From Gari tellinella (lineage: Eukaryota > Mollusca > Bivalvia > Cardiida > Psammobiidae), in NCBI GenBank assembly GCA_922989275.2, contig OV277863.1, forward strand, positions 22,410,001-22,474,000: a DNA stretch of 64,000 nucleotides, in the 5' to 3' direction. Positions 54,397 to 62,944 of this stretch are shown here, piece by piece. Position 1 is the stretch's first letter, and each line of letters opens with the position of its first letter. The notes under the pieces are model-generated. The model searched no databases. It saw only the letters and a program-made list of their open reading frames with translations, and had not been told where the DNA came from. The position numbers and the translations under genes are program-made.

Positions 54397-54835
54397 AGTA
54401 AATATACAAATCCTTCACTCTTGCCCTGCGTTTCCTTATCAGGACAAACACAATTTCTTATACTATCAAATTGTTACCCCCTGAAATAGAATGATGTTTG
54501 CTTTAATTTTTCTTAAAATTTCAATTTTTTCTTAAACTTTTAAGAAATAAGCATTATATTCTGGACTGATTTGGAGTTACTGGGTTCTGTGCATGTGTTA
54601 ATTGTAGCTAGGAAGCCTTGCATGACAACTGTTTTCTTTAAAGGATATGAAGAAACATTTGAATAGAAATAATATAGCAAATAAAATTTTGTATGAGGCA
54701 AAAAATCAAGCTTTTTGATTATTGTTTGCTGTTATTGTACCAAGTCTGAAGTTTTAGATTTTGCATTCTGATATTTTAGATTTCTTTGATCCAGATTATT
54801 CTTTGTATTCATAATCAAGTTTGAGATTTGCGATT
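54397..54835. other. No recognisable feature
   Basis: AT-rich, no repeat end or coding support. Confidence 0.45.
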
Positions 54836-54914
54836 AATCTCTAACCCTTTGGTATGGCTCCCAGCTTCTGTCAGAATAGCAGAAGCTGGGAGCCATATAA
54901 AAGTTTAGAGATTA
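54836..54914. repeat. Perfect hairpin unlike the other families
   Basis: Outer arms AATCTCTAA / TTAGAGATT, inner arms TATGGCTCCCAGCTTCTG and complement, loop TCAGAATAG. Only copy in the window. Confidence 0.85.
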
Positions 54915-55028
54915 GAGTATTAAAGAATGTTCTCATTGTTTTCGCCATAACCTACTTGCCCGAAGCCCAGGGCAAGTAGTTTTTTATTCGGGCAAGTGAT
55001 ATTTGCACCAGAATTTGGCATATTGCAG

Positions 55029-55284
55029 TTAACTTTTTCAACACCTGGATTATGGACCTGTTTAAAATATACTCATTACATTAATTTTGCAAACAGCATA
55101 GACCAGTCCAGAGGGCTCCTATGGTAGCCCTCTGATCTCAGTCTAAACTGTTTTCTAATTAAGACCAGTATTCATTAAACTACCCAGCATTCCAAGTAGA
55201 CTGGTTCATGTTTTGGTAACTAAAAAGATTCACAAGGGAACTTAATAACCAACAAGAGTTACTTTTTGTGTTGCAAGAGTTATA
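55029..55284. mobile_element. Family I MITE
   Basis: TTAACTTTTTCAACACCTGG at the left; GTTGCAAGAGTTATA at the right. Core GGGCTCCTATGGTAGCCC. Confidence 0.75.
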
Positions 55285-55340
55285 ACACTCAGATTCCAAT
55301 GCAAAATGTGTTTCGAATTCGAAAAAATTGCAGATGACAT

Positions 55341-55554
55341 TTAACCCTTAGCCCGCCAAATAAATTGTCGTCTGCTATATTTCTCGTCTGCTTCAAGTTT
55401 CAAAGTGCTTCAAAGTTGCTCAAAATTGCTGAAAATGTTGTTCGAGTGTCAAACAGCTTGGTTCCGGATGAGATGCCGAGTTACTCGGCGTCTCATCCAG
55501 ATCCAAGCTGTTTGCATATGGAGCTATAGTCGTGAGTGGCAGGCTAAGGGTTAA
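55341..55554. mobile_element. Family E MITE, copy 1
   Basis: 214 bp between TTAA sites. CCCTTAGCCCGCCAAATAAA to GGCAGGCTAAGGG. Core CAAACAGCTTGG...GAGTTACTC. About 8 differences from copy 2. Confidence 0.9.
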
Positions 55555-55830
55555 TTTGATTTTGATTTTATTTGTTTACGTCATCTGCCATCTATGGGTT
55601 TATTGGACACCCCAGAGAGAGGGGAGCGGATTCAGAGAAGCCAGGCGCGATGCCCTACTCTTATTATCAACAGAGTTCTCTGGTTCTTTTAGATGCCCAG
55701 TGTAAAGCATTGATACATCAGACCTCAGTTTATAAAGTCTTATCCGAAGGGCTTGGTCTGGCATGGGATCAAACTCACGACCCTTGGCATCATAATTGAG
55801 CACTTTACCCCTCAACTACGTCCGCCTGTT
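55555..55830 (-). mobile_element. tRNA-derived SINE
   Basis: Minus strand: head at 55757-55828 with TAGTTGAGGGGTAAAGTGC and TTTGATCCCATGCC, a body of about 190 bp, then an AT-rich ATCAAAATCAAATTAA tail that abuts the TTAA of family E. Confidence 0.7.
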
Positions 55831-56182
55831 TCAGATGACATTTGAGTTGACAAACATATCTGGAAAAAAAAAAGAAGAAATATGCCAAAGTCTGAATTTC
55901 ATTTACCAGACTTTAACTATTATCCAGCCACAATACCATTGGTTTCAAAATTGTAATTCGGAAAAATTGGTATTTATAATTAACGTAAGAAACTTTGGTG
56001 CGAGTTTAAAATAGCTTTTAACTTAGCCTCACTAAATTTCATCATGTAAGACTGATATGGATCTAAACTATGCAATGACAAATCTAATCTACTAACAGTT
56101 GAATAAGAGTTGACCCATACAATGCTGAATTTTCAAGTGGACCCTTAATATTTTGTTAAATGCACATAGTTTATATTGCCTA
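55831..56182. other. No recognisable feature
   Basis: AT-rich. Confidence 0.45.
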
Positions 56183-56440
56183 TTAACTCTTTCCTCCCTG
56201 AAACTTTAAATGGAAAATTCCAGTTTCCATTTTAGTCTAGTCCATTTCTGACTTTTAAGGGTTGTTTTTGTCAATGTTTGGCATTATGACAAACAGTGAA
56301 GACCCTGATCAGAGGGCTCCTTTTGGAGCCCTCTGATCTGGGTCTTCACTGTTTGCATATGACAAGTGTACTATTCACATGTACACTGTTTGAAAAGGAC
56401 GCCTATCGCCTATAAGCGGGACTAGGGTTCAAAGGGTTAA
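56183..56440 (+). mobile_element. Family B MITE
   Basis: TTAA at both ends. Intact palindrome. CGCCTATCGCCTATAAGCGG shows a short duplication near the right end. Confidence 0.9.
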
Positions 56441-56475
56441 GGGAATTGATGTCGCATGAATATTTATAAGTATGA

Positions 56476-56541
56476 CAAACAGTGTAGACCCTGATCAGAG
56501 GGCTCCATGAGAAGCCCTCTGATCAGGGTCTACACTGTTTG
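56476..56541. repeat. B/I-type hairpin
   Basis: CAAACAGTGTAGACCCTGAT with loop CCATGAGAAG and full complementary arm. Host termini unclear. Confidence 0.8.
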
Positions 56542-56552
56542 CAAAGGATGTA

Positions 56553-56910
56553 CAGTGTTCCCTCTCTACAACGGCCCTCCCAACAACGCCTCCCTCCGTA
56601 CAACGACCCTTGCGGCAGTTACCAAAACATGACAATTATGTTTAACATTTTTGCTGATGCAATATCGCCTACTTAAAATTGTCGTCTGCTGGTTTTCTCA
56701 AATTTACATATTGGACATTTTGATAGAAAACAACCATAATGACGAGTGACAAACAGCTTGAATCCAGATCAGACGCCGCGTTACGCGGCGTCTGATCTGA
56801 ATTCAAGCTGTTTGCAAATGAAGATCAATTTCCCTCCCTTTAACGACTCCCTCCAAACAACGCACATATTTGTGTGTCCCATTGGATGTCGTTGTAGAGA
56901 GGGAGCGCTG
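56553..56910. mobile_element. pogo-like MITE with a nested F-type hairpin
   Basis: CAGTGTTCCCTCTCTACAAC to GTTGTAGAGAGGGAGCGCTG with TA on both sides. The hairpin at 56750-56814 (CAGATCAGACGCCGCGTTAC) belongs to an inserted element. Confidence 0.8.
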
Positions 56911-56975
56911 TATATATATAAGTTAAAGCACAGTAAGGGTTAATCCGAGCAATTTGGCAAAGACGGGAATTTTGA

Positions 56976-57190
56976 TTAACCCATTGAATGTTGAAAAAAT
57001 GTCATCTGCTTATGTTTTTGTCAGCTTAAACTCTAAAATCAATCACTTTACATTTTATTCAGAAATTAGAAAGTTGCAAAACAAATTCAATCCTGATCAG
57101 ATGTTGAGTTACTCTGCATCTGATCTGGATTCAAACTGCTTGCAAGCTCTAGTCAAGCTGCCTCTGGCAAGGATCATGTCCCATCTGTCA
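56976..57190. mobile_element. TTAA MITE, left part, interrupted by family E
   Basis: TTAACCCATTGAATGTTG, core AATCCTGATCAGATGTTGAG / CTCTGCATCTGATC. Its right end is lost or beyond the E insert. Confidence 0.55.
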
Positions 57191-57404
57191 TTAACCCTTA
57201 GCCCGCCAAATAAATTGTCGTCTGCTATATTTCTCGTCTGCTTCAAGTTTCAAAGTGCTTCAAAGTTGCTCAAAATTGCTGAAAATGTTGTCTGAGTGTC
57301 AAACAGCTTGGATCCGGATGAGACGCCGAGTTACTTGGCGTCTCATCCGGATCCAAGCTGTTTGAATATGGAGCTATAGTCGTGAATGGCAGGCTAAGGG
57401 TTAA
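57191..57404. mobile_element. Family E MITE, copy 2
   Basis: 214 bp between TTAA at 57191-57194 and 57401-57404. Core arms GGATCCGGATGAGACGCC; perfect outer arms. Confidence 0.9.
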
Positions 57405-57572
57405 TCAGCAGCCCTAGGCTTTGAATGCTAATTTTCCATTGTGAACTTTCTTGTATTGTATACAGACAAGGTTTTTATTAGTAAAAAAATGTCAGAGCTA
57501 TCCTTGTTGTTGATATAGCTTATCTTAAATTGAGGAAGCAAAAAGTTTTGTATATACTCTGTTTACTAATAC

Positions 57573-57694
57573 TTAAACCGTTACCCCATAAATATGACTG
57601 TTATGCCTTTAGTTGATCCCTCTTTAAGTTACTTTCTTCAGTGGAGGAATATGTTTAAGGCATTTAAAAGTGTATCTTTGGAGGAATGGGTTAA
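57573..57694. mobile_element. Coreless family A derivative
   Basis: AAACCGTTACCCCATAAATA to TTTGGAGGAATGGG plus TTAA, with TTTCTTCAGTGGAGGAAT inside but no hairpin. Confidence 0.6.
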
Positions 57695-57952
57695 GATATT
57701 TTTCTTAGTCACTTGACTGTCAAGATTTCCACGCTTTTTTTTTTCAATGAATTATAGCTAAGCATTATAAGGGTTAACCTCAAACTTTATTTGAAATTTC
57801 CAAAGGACTATTCCATTCTGTCATAATTGACCAGAGCTTTTGATTGATTCTCTAGATCAGTACAACATACAGTGCAGACTCGGATCAGAGGGCTCCTGAA
57901 TTCACTACGAGCCCTCTCATCTGGGAGTTCACTGATTGCAATGGATAAATAC
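57695..57952. other. Worn B/I-type hairpin
   Basis: Near 57868-57940: CAGTGCAGACTCGGATCAGA, then GAGCCCTCTCATCTGGGAG. Confidence 0.5.
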
Positions 57953-58135
57953 CAGGGCAGTATATTGAACAAATCCAACATTTTCTTTCTCACTCATTTC
58001 ATCATCAAATCCTATGGTGTCACTACTCATTAGAATCGTCTCGAAGAGACGATTCTAATGAGTAGTAACACCATAGGGTTTAATGCAGAAATAAAGATTT
58101 TAGTTTTTGAAATACTCCTCTTATTTGGAGCCCTG
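57953..58135. mobile_element. Family D MITE
   Basis: CAGGGCAGTATATTG to TTATTTGGAGCCCTG; AATAC on both sides (5 bp clear). Core perfect as at 51689. Confidence 0.85.
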
Positions 58136-58369
58136 AATACTGTCAGTCCTTGCACAGTAAGGAACATTCCCAAGCATGCAATCCAACAGTTTAAGGGTTA
58201 ATTGTAGTTTGGCAGTCTACCTGCCTCAGTGTGTACAGAGGTTAATTGACGGGTCACTCAGGCAGTAAATTAGCCATTGAAAAAAGTACATCCTCAAAGC
58301 ACTAACAAACTAAACCCTGACCCTGAAGAATGCACCTGATCCATTGCAAGTAACTTGGCAGACCTTCGG

Positions 58370-58551
58370 GATCCAGAGAAGCGGGAGTAAGTTCAACTTT
58401 TCTGATGTTTTCTCTTTTTATGTCAATACCAAACATTATGGTGTAACTACTCATTAGAATTGTCTGTTGGAGACATCTAATGAGTAGTTACACCATAAGG
58501 TTTTGTCCAGATACATGAGATTTTGAAATACTCCTGTTATCTGGAGCCCTG
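58370..58551. mobile_element. Family D MITE, worn left end
   Basis: GATCCAGAGAAGCGGGAG to TTATCTGGAGCCCTG; core AACTACTCATTAGAATTGTC. Confidence 0.7.
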
Positions 58552-58767
58552 TTAGTGTATTACAGTGTCCCTGTGAAAAGTGTTCAATAATTTTAGAATA
58601 CCCATGAACATTAAATAGCTGCTTCTAGAATTGGTTTAGAGCTTCAAGAATTACTGTTTTAATTACAGAAAACAAAATTTGGTGAAAATGGTAAAGAAAC
58701 ATTGATATTTGTTTCCTGTGGATCTGTCTTTCTATCTTTGTGTTTGTCTGTCTGTTGGAATGATTGT

Positions 58768-58900
58768 CAGTGCTCCAGATAAGGGGAATATTTCAAAAAT
58801 TGAAATCTTAATGTTTACACCAAACCCTATGGTGTGATAACTCATTAGAATTGCCTCTGATGGGTAGTCTCACCATACTATTTAGTACAGATATGAAGGA
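58768..58900. mobile_element. Family D fragment
   Basis: CAGTGCTCCAGATAAGG and CCCTATGGTGTGATAACTCA; right end absent. Confidence 0.6.
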
Positions 58901-59047
58901 GAAATGAAATACAACTTCGGCTCTAAAAATTCATCATTCTGTGTCGATGGGCTATAAAACACCATTCATTTTATGAAATAAGAATATATTTGACTTAAGC
59001 AAGTTCAAGATATAAATAAAAACTGTCAAATTACGGATGAGTTTGAC

Positions 59048-59295
59048 TTAACCCTTTGAACCCTAGTCCCGCATATTGGCGTTCTTTGCCAACATTGTAC
59101 ATGTGAATAGTACACTTGTCCTATGCAAACAGTGAAGACCCAGATCAGAGGGCTCATAGGAGCCCTCTGATCAGGGTCTTCACTGTTTGTCATAATACCA
59201 AACATTGACAAAACAACCCTTAAAAGTCAGAAATGGACTGGACTTAAACAGTAACTGGAATTGTCCATCTTAAGTTTCAGGGAGGAAAGAGTTAA
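59048..59295 (-). mobile_element. Family B MITE
   Basis: TTAA at 59048-59051 and 59292-59295. Core loop CTCATAGGAG. Confidence 0.9.
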
Positions 59296-59545
59296 CCAGT
59301 TACCCCATAGCCTATTTCTAGTCTTGAAGATAGTTGACCACTTAAAGCAGGTTGAAAGTAAATCAGAATGTGCCTTAAGGCTGCTAGAAAATAGAAAACA
59401 CTTTTTAGGATAGATATTGTATAAATTGGAACTATTGTCTTCAGTGAAGGCATAATTTAAAGGCGTGAAAAGGTGTATCTATGGGATAATTGGTGTAAAA
59501 AGGTGTATCTATGGGATAATGGGTGTAAAAAGGTGTATCTATGGA
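59292..59545. mobile_element. Family A MITE ending in a 33-bp tandem repeat
   Basis: Shares TTAA with the B copy before it. Right core arm deleted. The right end has three copies of AAAAGGTGTATCTATGG with GGATAATGGGTGT between. Confidence 0.75.
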
Positions 59546-59905
59546 AGTTCAAGATATCAAAGCTTGACTGTACTGTCAACACAGAAGCTCTATATATCTG
59601 GTTGTCTGCAATCTTGTCTGCAACCCTTGATATATGATCTGCATTAATTTATTTTCTATACAATGCCTGTTTCTTGTAGATAGAGCCTGTCAGTCAAGTG
59701 AGTAGTTATATCTTGTTAGACAGGAGCAGAAAACACTCTTGACATCACAGAGATGACAAGATGGAAATAAGATTTTCACCATGGCTGCATCCTTTTGAAA
59801 TTACGGTAATTTAAAGTAGATCATAACAGCAGGACAGCTGTGAAATTAGTCTTACCTATATTGTGTCTAAGGCACGGGGGTATAGTTATATATAACTGGG
59901 TACAG
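59546..59905. other. No recognisable feature
   Basis: CAAGATATCAAAGCTTGACT near 59548 resembles one end of the pogo-like MITE at 50207. Confidence 0.4.
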
Positions 59906-60060
59906 TACAACTCTTCTATAACAACCACTCGGGTAAAGGTTTGTATTTGTATTTAAAGCAGGTGGTTGCTTAAAGCAAGATGAAAGTAAAGCAGAAAGCT
60001 CCTATAGGAGCTTTCTGCTTTGCTTTCATCTTACTTTAAGCAGACACCTGTATATAACAC
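59906..60060. mobile_element. Family C MITE
   Basis: CAGTACAACTCTTCTATAAC at the left; core CAGAAAGCTCCTATAGGAGC. Right end decayed. Confidence 0.7.
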
Positions 60061-60549
60061 TATAAGTGGGTTTTATGTGATTGTATTAACAGGTTATTTT
60101 TGGTATACAAATTACCCTTTGCTTTAAGTTTCAAGTCCAAATAATGACGTACAAATCATTTATTGAAAAGGAAGCTGTAAGACCCATCATATATGGCGAT
60201 TAATATGTACGGGAAAATTGTTCTGATAATGGTCGGTTGCACAAGTGCATACACAGATATTGGTATATAGAGTAGAAGGGAAACAAATGATTGTCATGGT
60301 AAGGATATTCATGGACTGTGTCTAACCCAAATTGGATGTCAAAAATTACAGAGTATGGGGTAAAATAAAACCAGTTTCTCGACAAAATTAAAGTTGCTTG
60401 GATAAACAGTTTTTCAACCCTTTGACTTTGGGAAACTATTTTCCTATACCTTTACAAACAGTAATTTGGGGACATAAAGGAGACGACTGGAAGCATTTAG
60501 TTTACTTTCTCTTATTTTGCAAATTACTATTACAGATATGTCCTCTTTC
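60061..60549. other. No recognisable feature
   Basis: AT-rich; CCCTTTGACTTTGGG near 60419 is unassigned. Confidence 0.4.
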
Positions 60550-60616
60550 AAAACGGTGCAGACCCTGATCAGACAGCTCCTTCAGGAGCTGTCTTGTTCT
60601 GGATCTACACTGTTTT
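60550..60616. repeat. B/F-type hairpin
   Basis: GACCCTGATCAGACAGCTCC / GGAGCTGTCTTGTTC, a blend of the B loop and an F-like arm. Confidence 0.65.
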
Positions 60617-60663
60617 CTAAAAGTATCAGTATACACTATAAGCACTATAATAAAATTCCATCT

Positions 60664-60770
60664 GTCTATCATATGGGTGTGATGGGTGTCAGGCATACAA
60701 TGAATGTGAGGCATTATATGAGTGTGAGGCATATGAGTGTAAGGCATTACCGTATATGGGTGTGGGGGCA
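60664..60770 (+). repeat. Imperfect GTGAGGCAT-type tandem repeat
   Basis: ATGAGTGTGAGGCAT units repeat with small changes. The 138-codon frame across it is probably non-coding. Confidence 0.6.
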
Positions 60771-60864
60771 TGATATTGCTGCAGAAATGGAATGTGAAAT
60801 GAGGCAAAGAGATAGCAAACCCTCTTTTATTGTTAACTTGGCAGATGAATTAGGACTGAATGGC

Positions 60865-61000
60865 ATAATAAAAGATAAGGGGATTGTTTCAAGTACAAAA
60901 CTCCTTCTGTTTTCATCAAACCATATGTTGTGACTACTCGTTAGAAAGGATTTTAAGAGATGAATATAATGTGTAGTTTCAACAAAGGGTTTTAGGGAGA
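60865..61000. mobile_element. Decayed family D MITE
   Basis: AACCATATGTTGTGACTACT and GTTAGAAAGGATTTTAAGAG; ends lost. Confidence 0.4.
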
Positions 61001-61088
61001 CAAACAGAAATTATTTACCACTTGTAGATGACAACACGCTCTTACCTTGAGTCTGAGAAAACGTTGTAGTCTTTGTTGAGCTCATATA

Positions 61089-61278
61089 CAGTAAAACCTC
61101 TCTATTACAACCACTAAAAATGCAGCTAATTAGCTGTATAAAAGAAAGGTGACAGCTTAAAGCAAGGTAACAGTAAAACAGAAAGCTCCTACAGGAGCTT
61201 TCTGTTTTACTGTCACCTTGCTTAAGTAACCTCTAATAATTAACACAATCTAGTGGTTGTAATAGAGGGGGTTTACTG
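61089..61278. mobile_element. Family C MITE
   Basis: CAGTAAAACCTCTC to GAGGGGGTTTACTG, TA on both sides. Core CAGAAAGCTCCTACAGGAGC perfect. Confidence 0.9.
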
Positions 61279-61451
61279 TAGTAAAGAGCTAGAAAGAAAA
61301 CCAGTTAATTAGACATGCATTTACCCAATTAAAAGGCCAAACTTCATTTGCAGACAATTTCTTATTTACAGGGTAGAGTGGTTTTAATTAGCTTGTTTTC
61401 AGTTCTTTAGAGCCCAGCCCATCTGGGTAGTCTGGGTAGCATATAGGAGTT

Positions 61452-61696
61452 GGGTGTACTCTTAAGTAGATTATGCCATTTCTGTTAGGAATGGGTAATT
61501 GGGTGTACTCTTAGGTAGATTATGCCATTTCTTTTAGGAATGGGTAATTGGGTGTACTCTTAGGTAGATTATGCCATTTCTTTTAGGAATGGGTAATTGG
61601 GTGTACTCTTAGGTAGATTATGCCATTTCTTTTAGGAATGGGTAATTGGGTGTACTCTTAGGTAGATTATGCCATTTCTTTTAGGAATGGGTAATT
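61452..61696. repeat. 49-bp minisatellite, five units
   Basis: GGGTGTACTCTTAGGTAGAT plus TATGCCATTTCTTTTAGGAA plus TGGGTAATT. Units 2-5 appear identical; unit 1 differs at a few sites. Confidence 0.95.
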
Positions 61697-61729
61697 TAAG
61701 GCATGGAAAGGCCAAAGGGTTATGAGAAC

Positions 61730-62310
61730 ATAATGAATGGATTTCAAAATAACTTGGCACAAATGTTCACCAGCTGAAGATGATGTGTTTCTGCAACTCC
61801 CTTGTCCATGGATAAAAGGTAAAGGTCAATTACATTGTCATAAATTTAGAGTCATTGTCATAAATTTAGAGTCATTATTTCTTTATTCGTGAATGGATTA
61901 CAAAATAACTGAGTACAAATGTTCACCAGCTGAAGACGGTGTGTCCCTTTCAATTCCAATGTCCATCGGCCAAAAGTCAAAGTACCAGGTTAGAATTCTG
62001 TTGTCACAAATTTTATGTCCAGTCTGTCATTTCTCTATTTATGAATGGATTTCAAAATGATTTTGCACAAATGTTTATCAGATGAAGACAACACGCCCTT
62101 TTCAACTCTCATGGTCAAAGGTTACAGGGCATGATTCCATAGTCAAGAATTTCATGTCTGGCGACATAGGCAATGTCTCGATTTAACTCAAAATGTGCTG
62201 GTTTCATGTTCAACTCCCTAGTCCATGTATCAAAAGTCAAGGACATGGGTACAATATTGTCTGACCAAATGAAAGTTCTTGGGTATTTGTCACACTAAGT
62301 GCTGTGAAAT
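61730..62310. repeat. Imperfect tandem repeat, units about 160-170 bp
   Basis: GAATGGATTTCAAAATAACT, AAATGTTCACCAGCTGAAGA and CAAAAGTCAAAG recur three to four times. Possibly the inside of a HINE-like element without its ends. Confidence 0.6.
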
Positions 62311-62429
62311 ATCTTGTTTTTAAACAGATTGAATATTTTATTTGTACATGGGTCACATAACTTAAGTGTCATTTTTATGCTTGGTTTATTCTATAACAAC
62401 CGTTATGAAGTAGAAAGAGGGTCAATGTT

Positions 62430-62760
62430 TAACCCTTGTAGTGCTGGAACAGGATATAGTCATCATTTGCAAACAGAGTAGACCCAGATCAGAGGGCTCC
62501 TTACCCTTTACCCCATAGCCTATTTCTAGTTTTGAAGACAGCTGATCACTTACAGCAGGTTGAAAGTAAAGCAGAAAGCACCTTACTTTACCTATATCCT
62601 TACAGATAGTTACTTAACGCAGACTGAAAGTAAAGTAAAATGTGCCATAAGACTCATTCGGTATTACTTTCAATCTGCTTTTAGTGGTTACATGTCTTTG
62701 AAACAAGAGACAGACTAATGGGTTAAGGCACATTCTGCTTTACTTTCAACCTGCTTTAAA
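62430..62760. mobile_element. Composite of I/B-type and family A pieces
   Basis: TTAACCCTTGTAGTGCTGG, half-core AGATCAGAGGGCTCC, then CCCTTTACCCCATAGCC, a worn A body, TTAA and a free right half-core GGCACATTCTGC to CCTGCTTTAA. Confidence 0.6.
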
Positions 62761-62944
62761 AAGACTCGCAACCAGATTTAGCATTAAAAATAGTAATTGG
62801 TAAATATATGTCAAACGCTTTGGTAAATATATGTCAAACGCTTATATAAACAGGTAAGAATTAGTTTAGGATAAGAAATTCTGTTTAAAAAATGCATTTC
62901 GATTAAACAAAATATTGAGCTCTGGTGGGATTCGAACCCGGCAT
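62754..62944 (-). mobile_element. Family R element, truncated copy 3
   Basis: Starts TTTAAAAAGACTCGCAACC inside an A-type core base. TGGTAAATATATGTCAAACG is duplicated. It stops just after the B box (GGATTCGAACCCGG reversed). Confidence 0.8.

Noticed and set aside
56954..57295. 113-codon frame
   Set aside because: It starts in one TTAA MITE and ends in another (family E).
60517..60933. 138-codon frame, one of the longest outside the transposase
   Set aside because: It runs through a hairpin core, an imperfect tandem repeat and a decayed family D element, so it is a chance frame.
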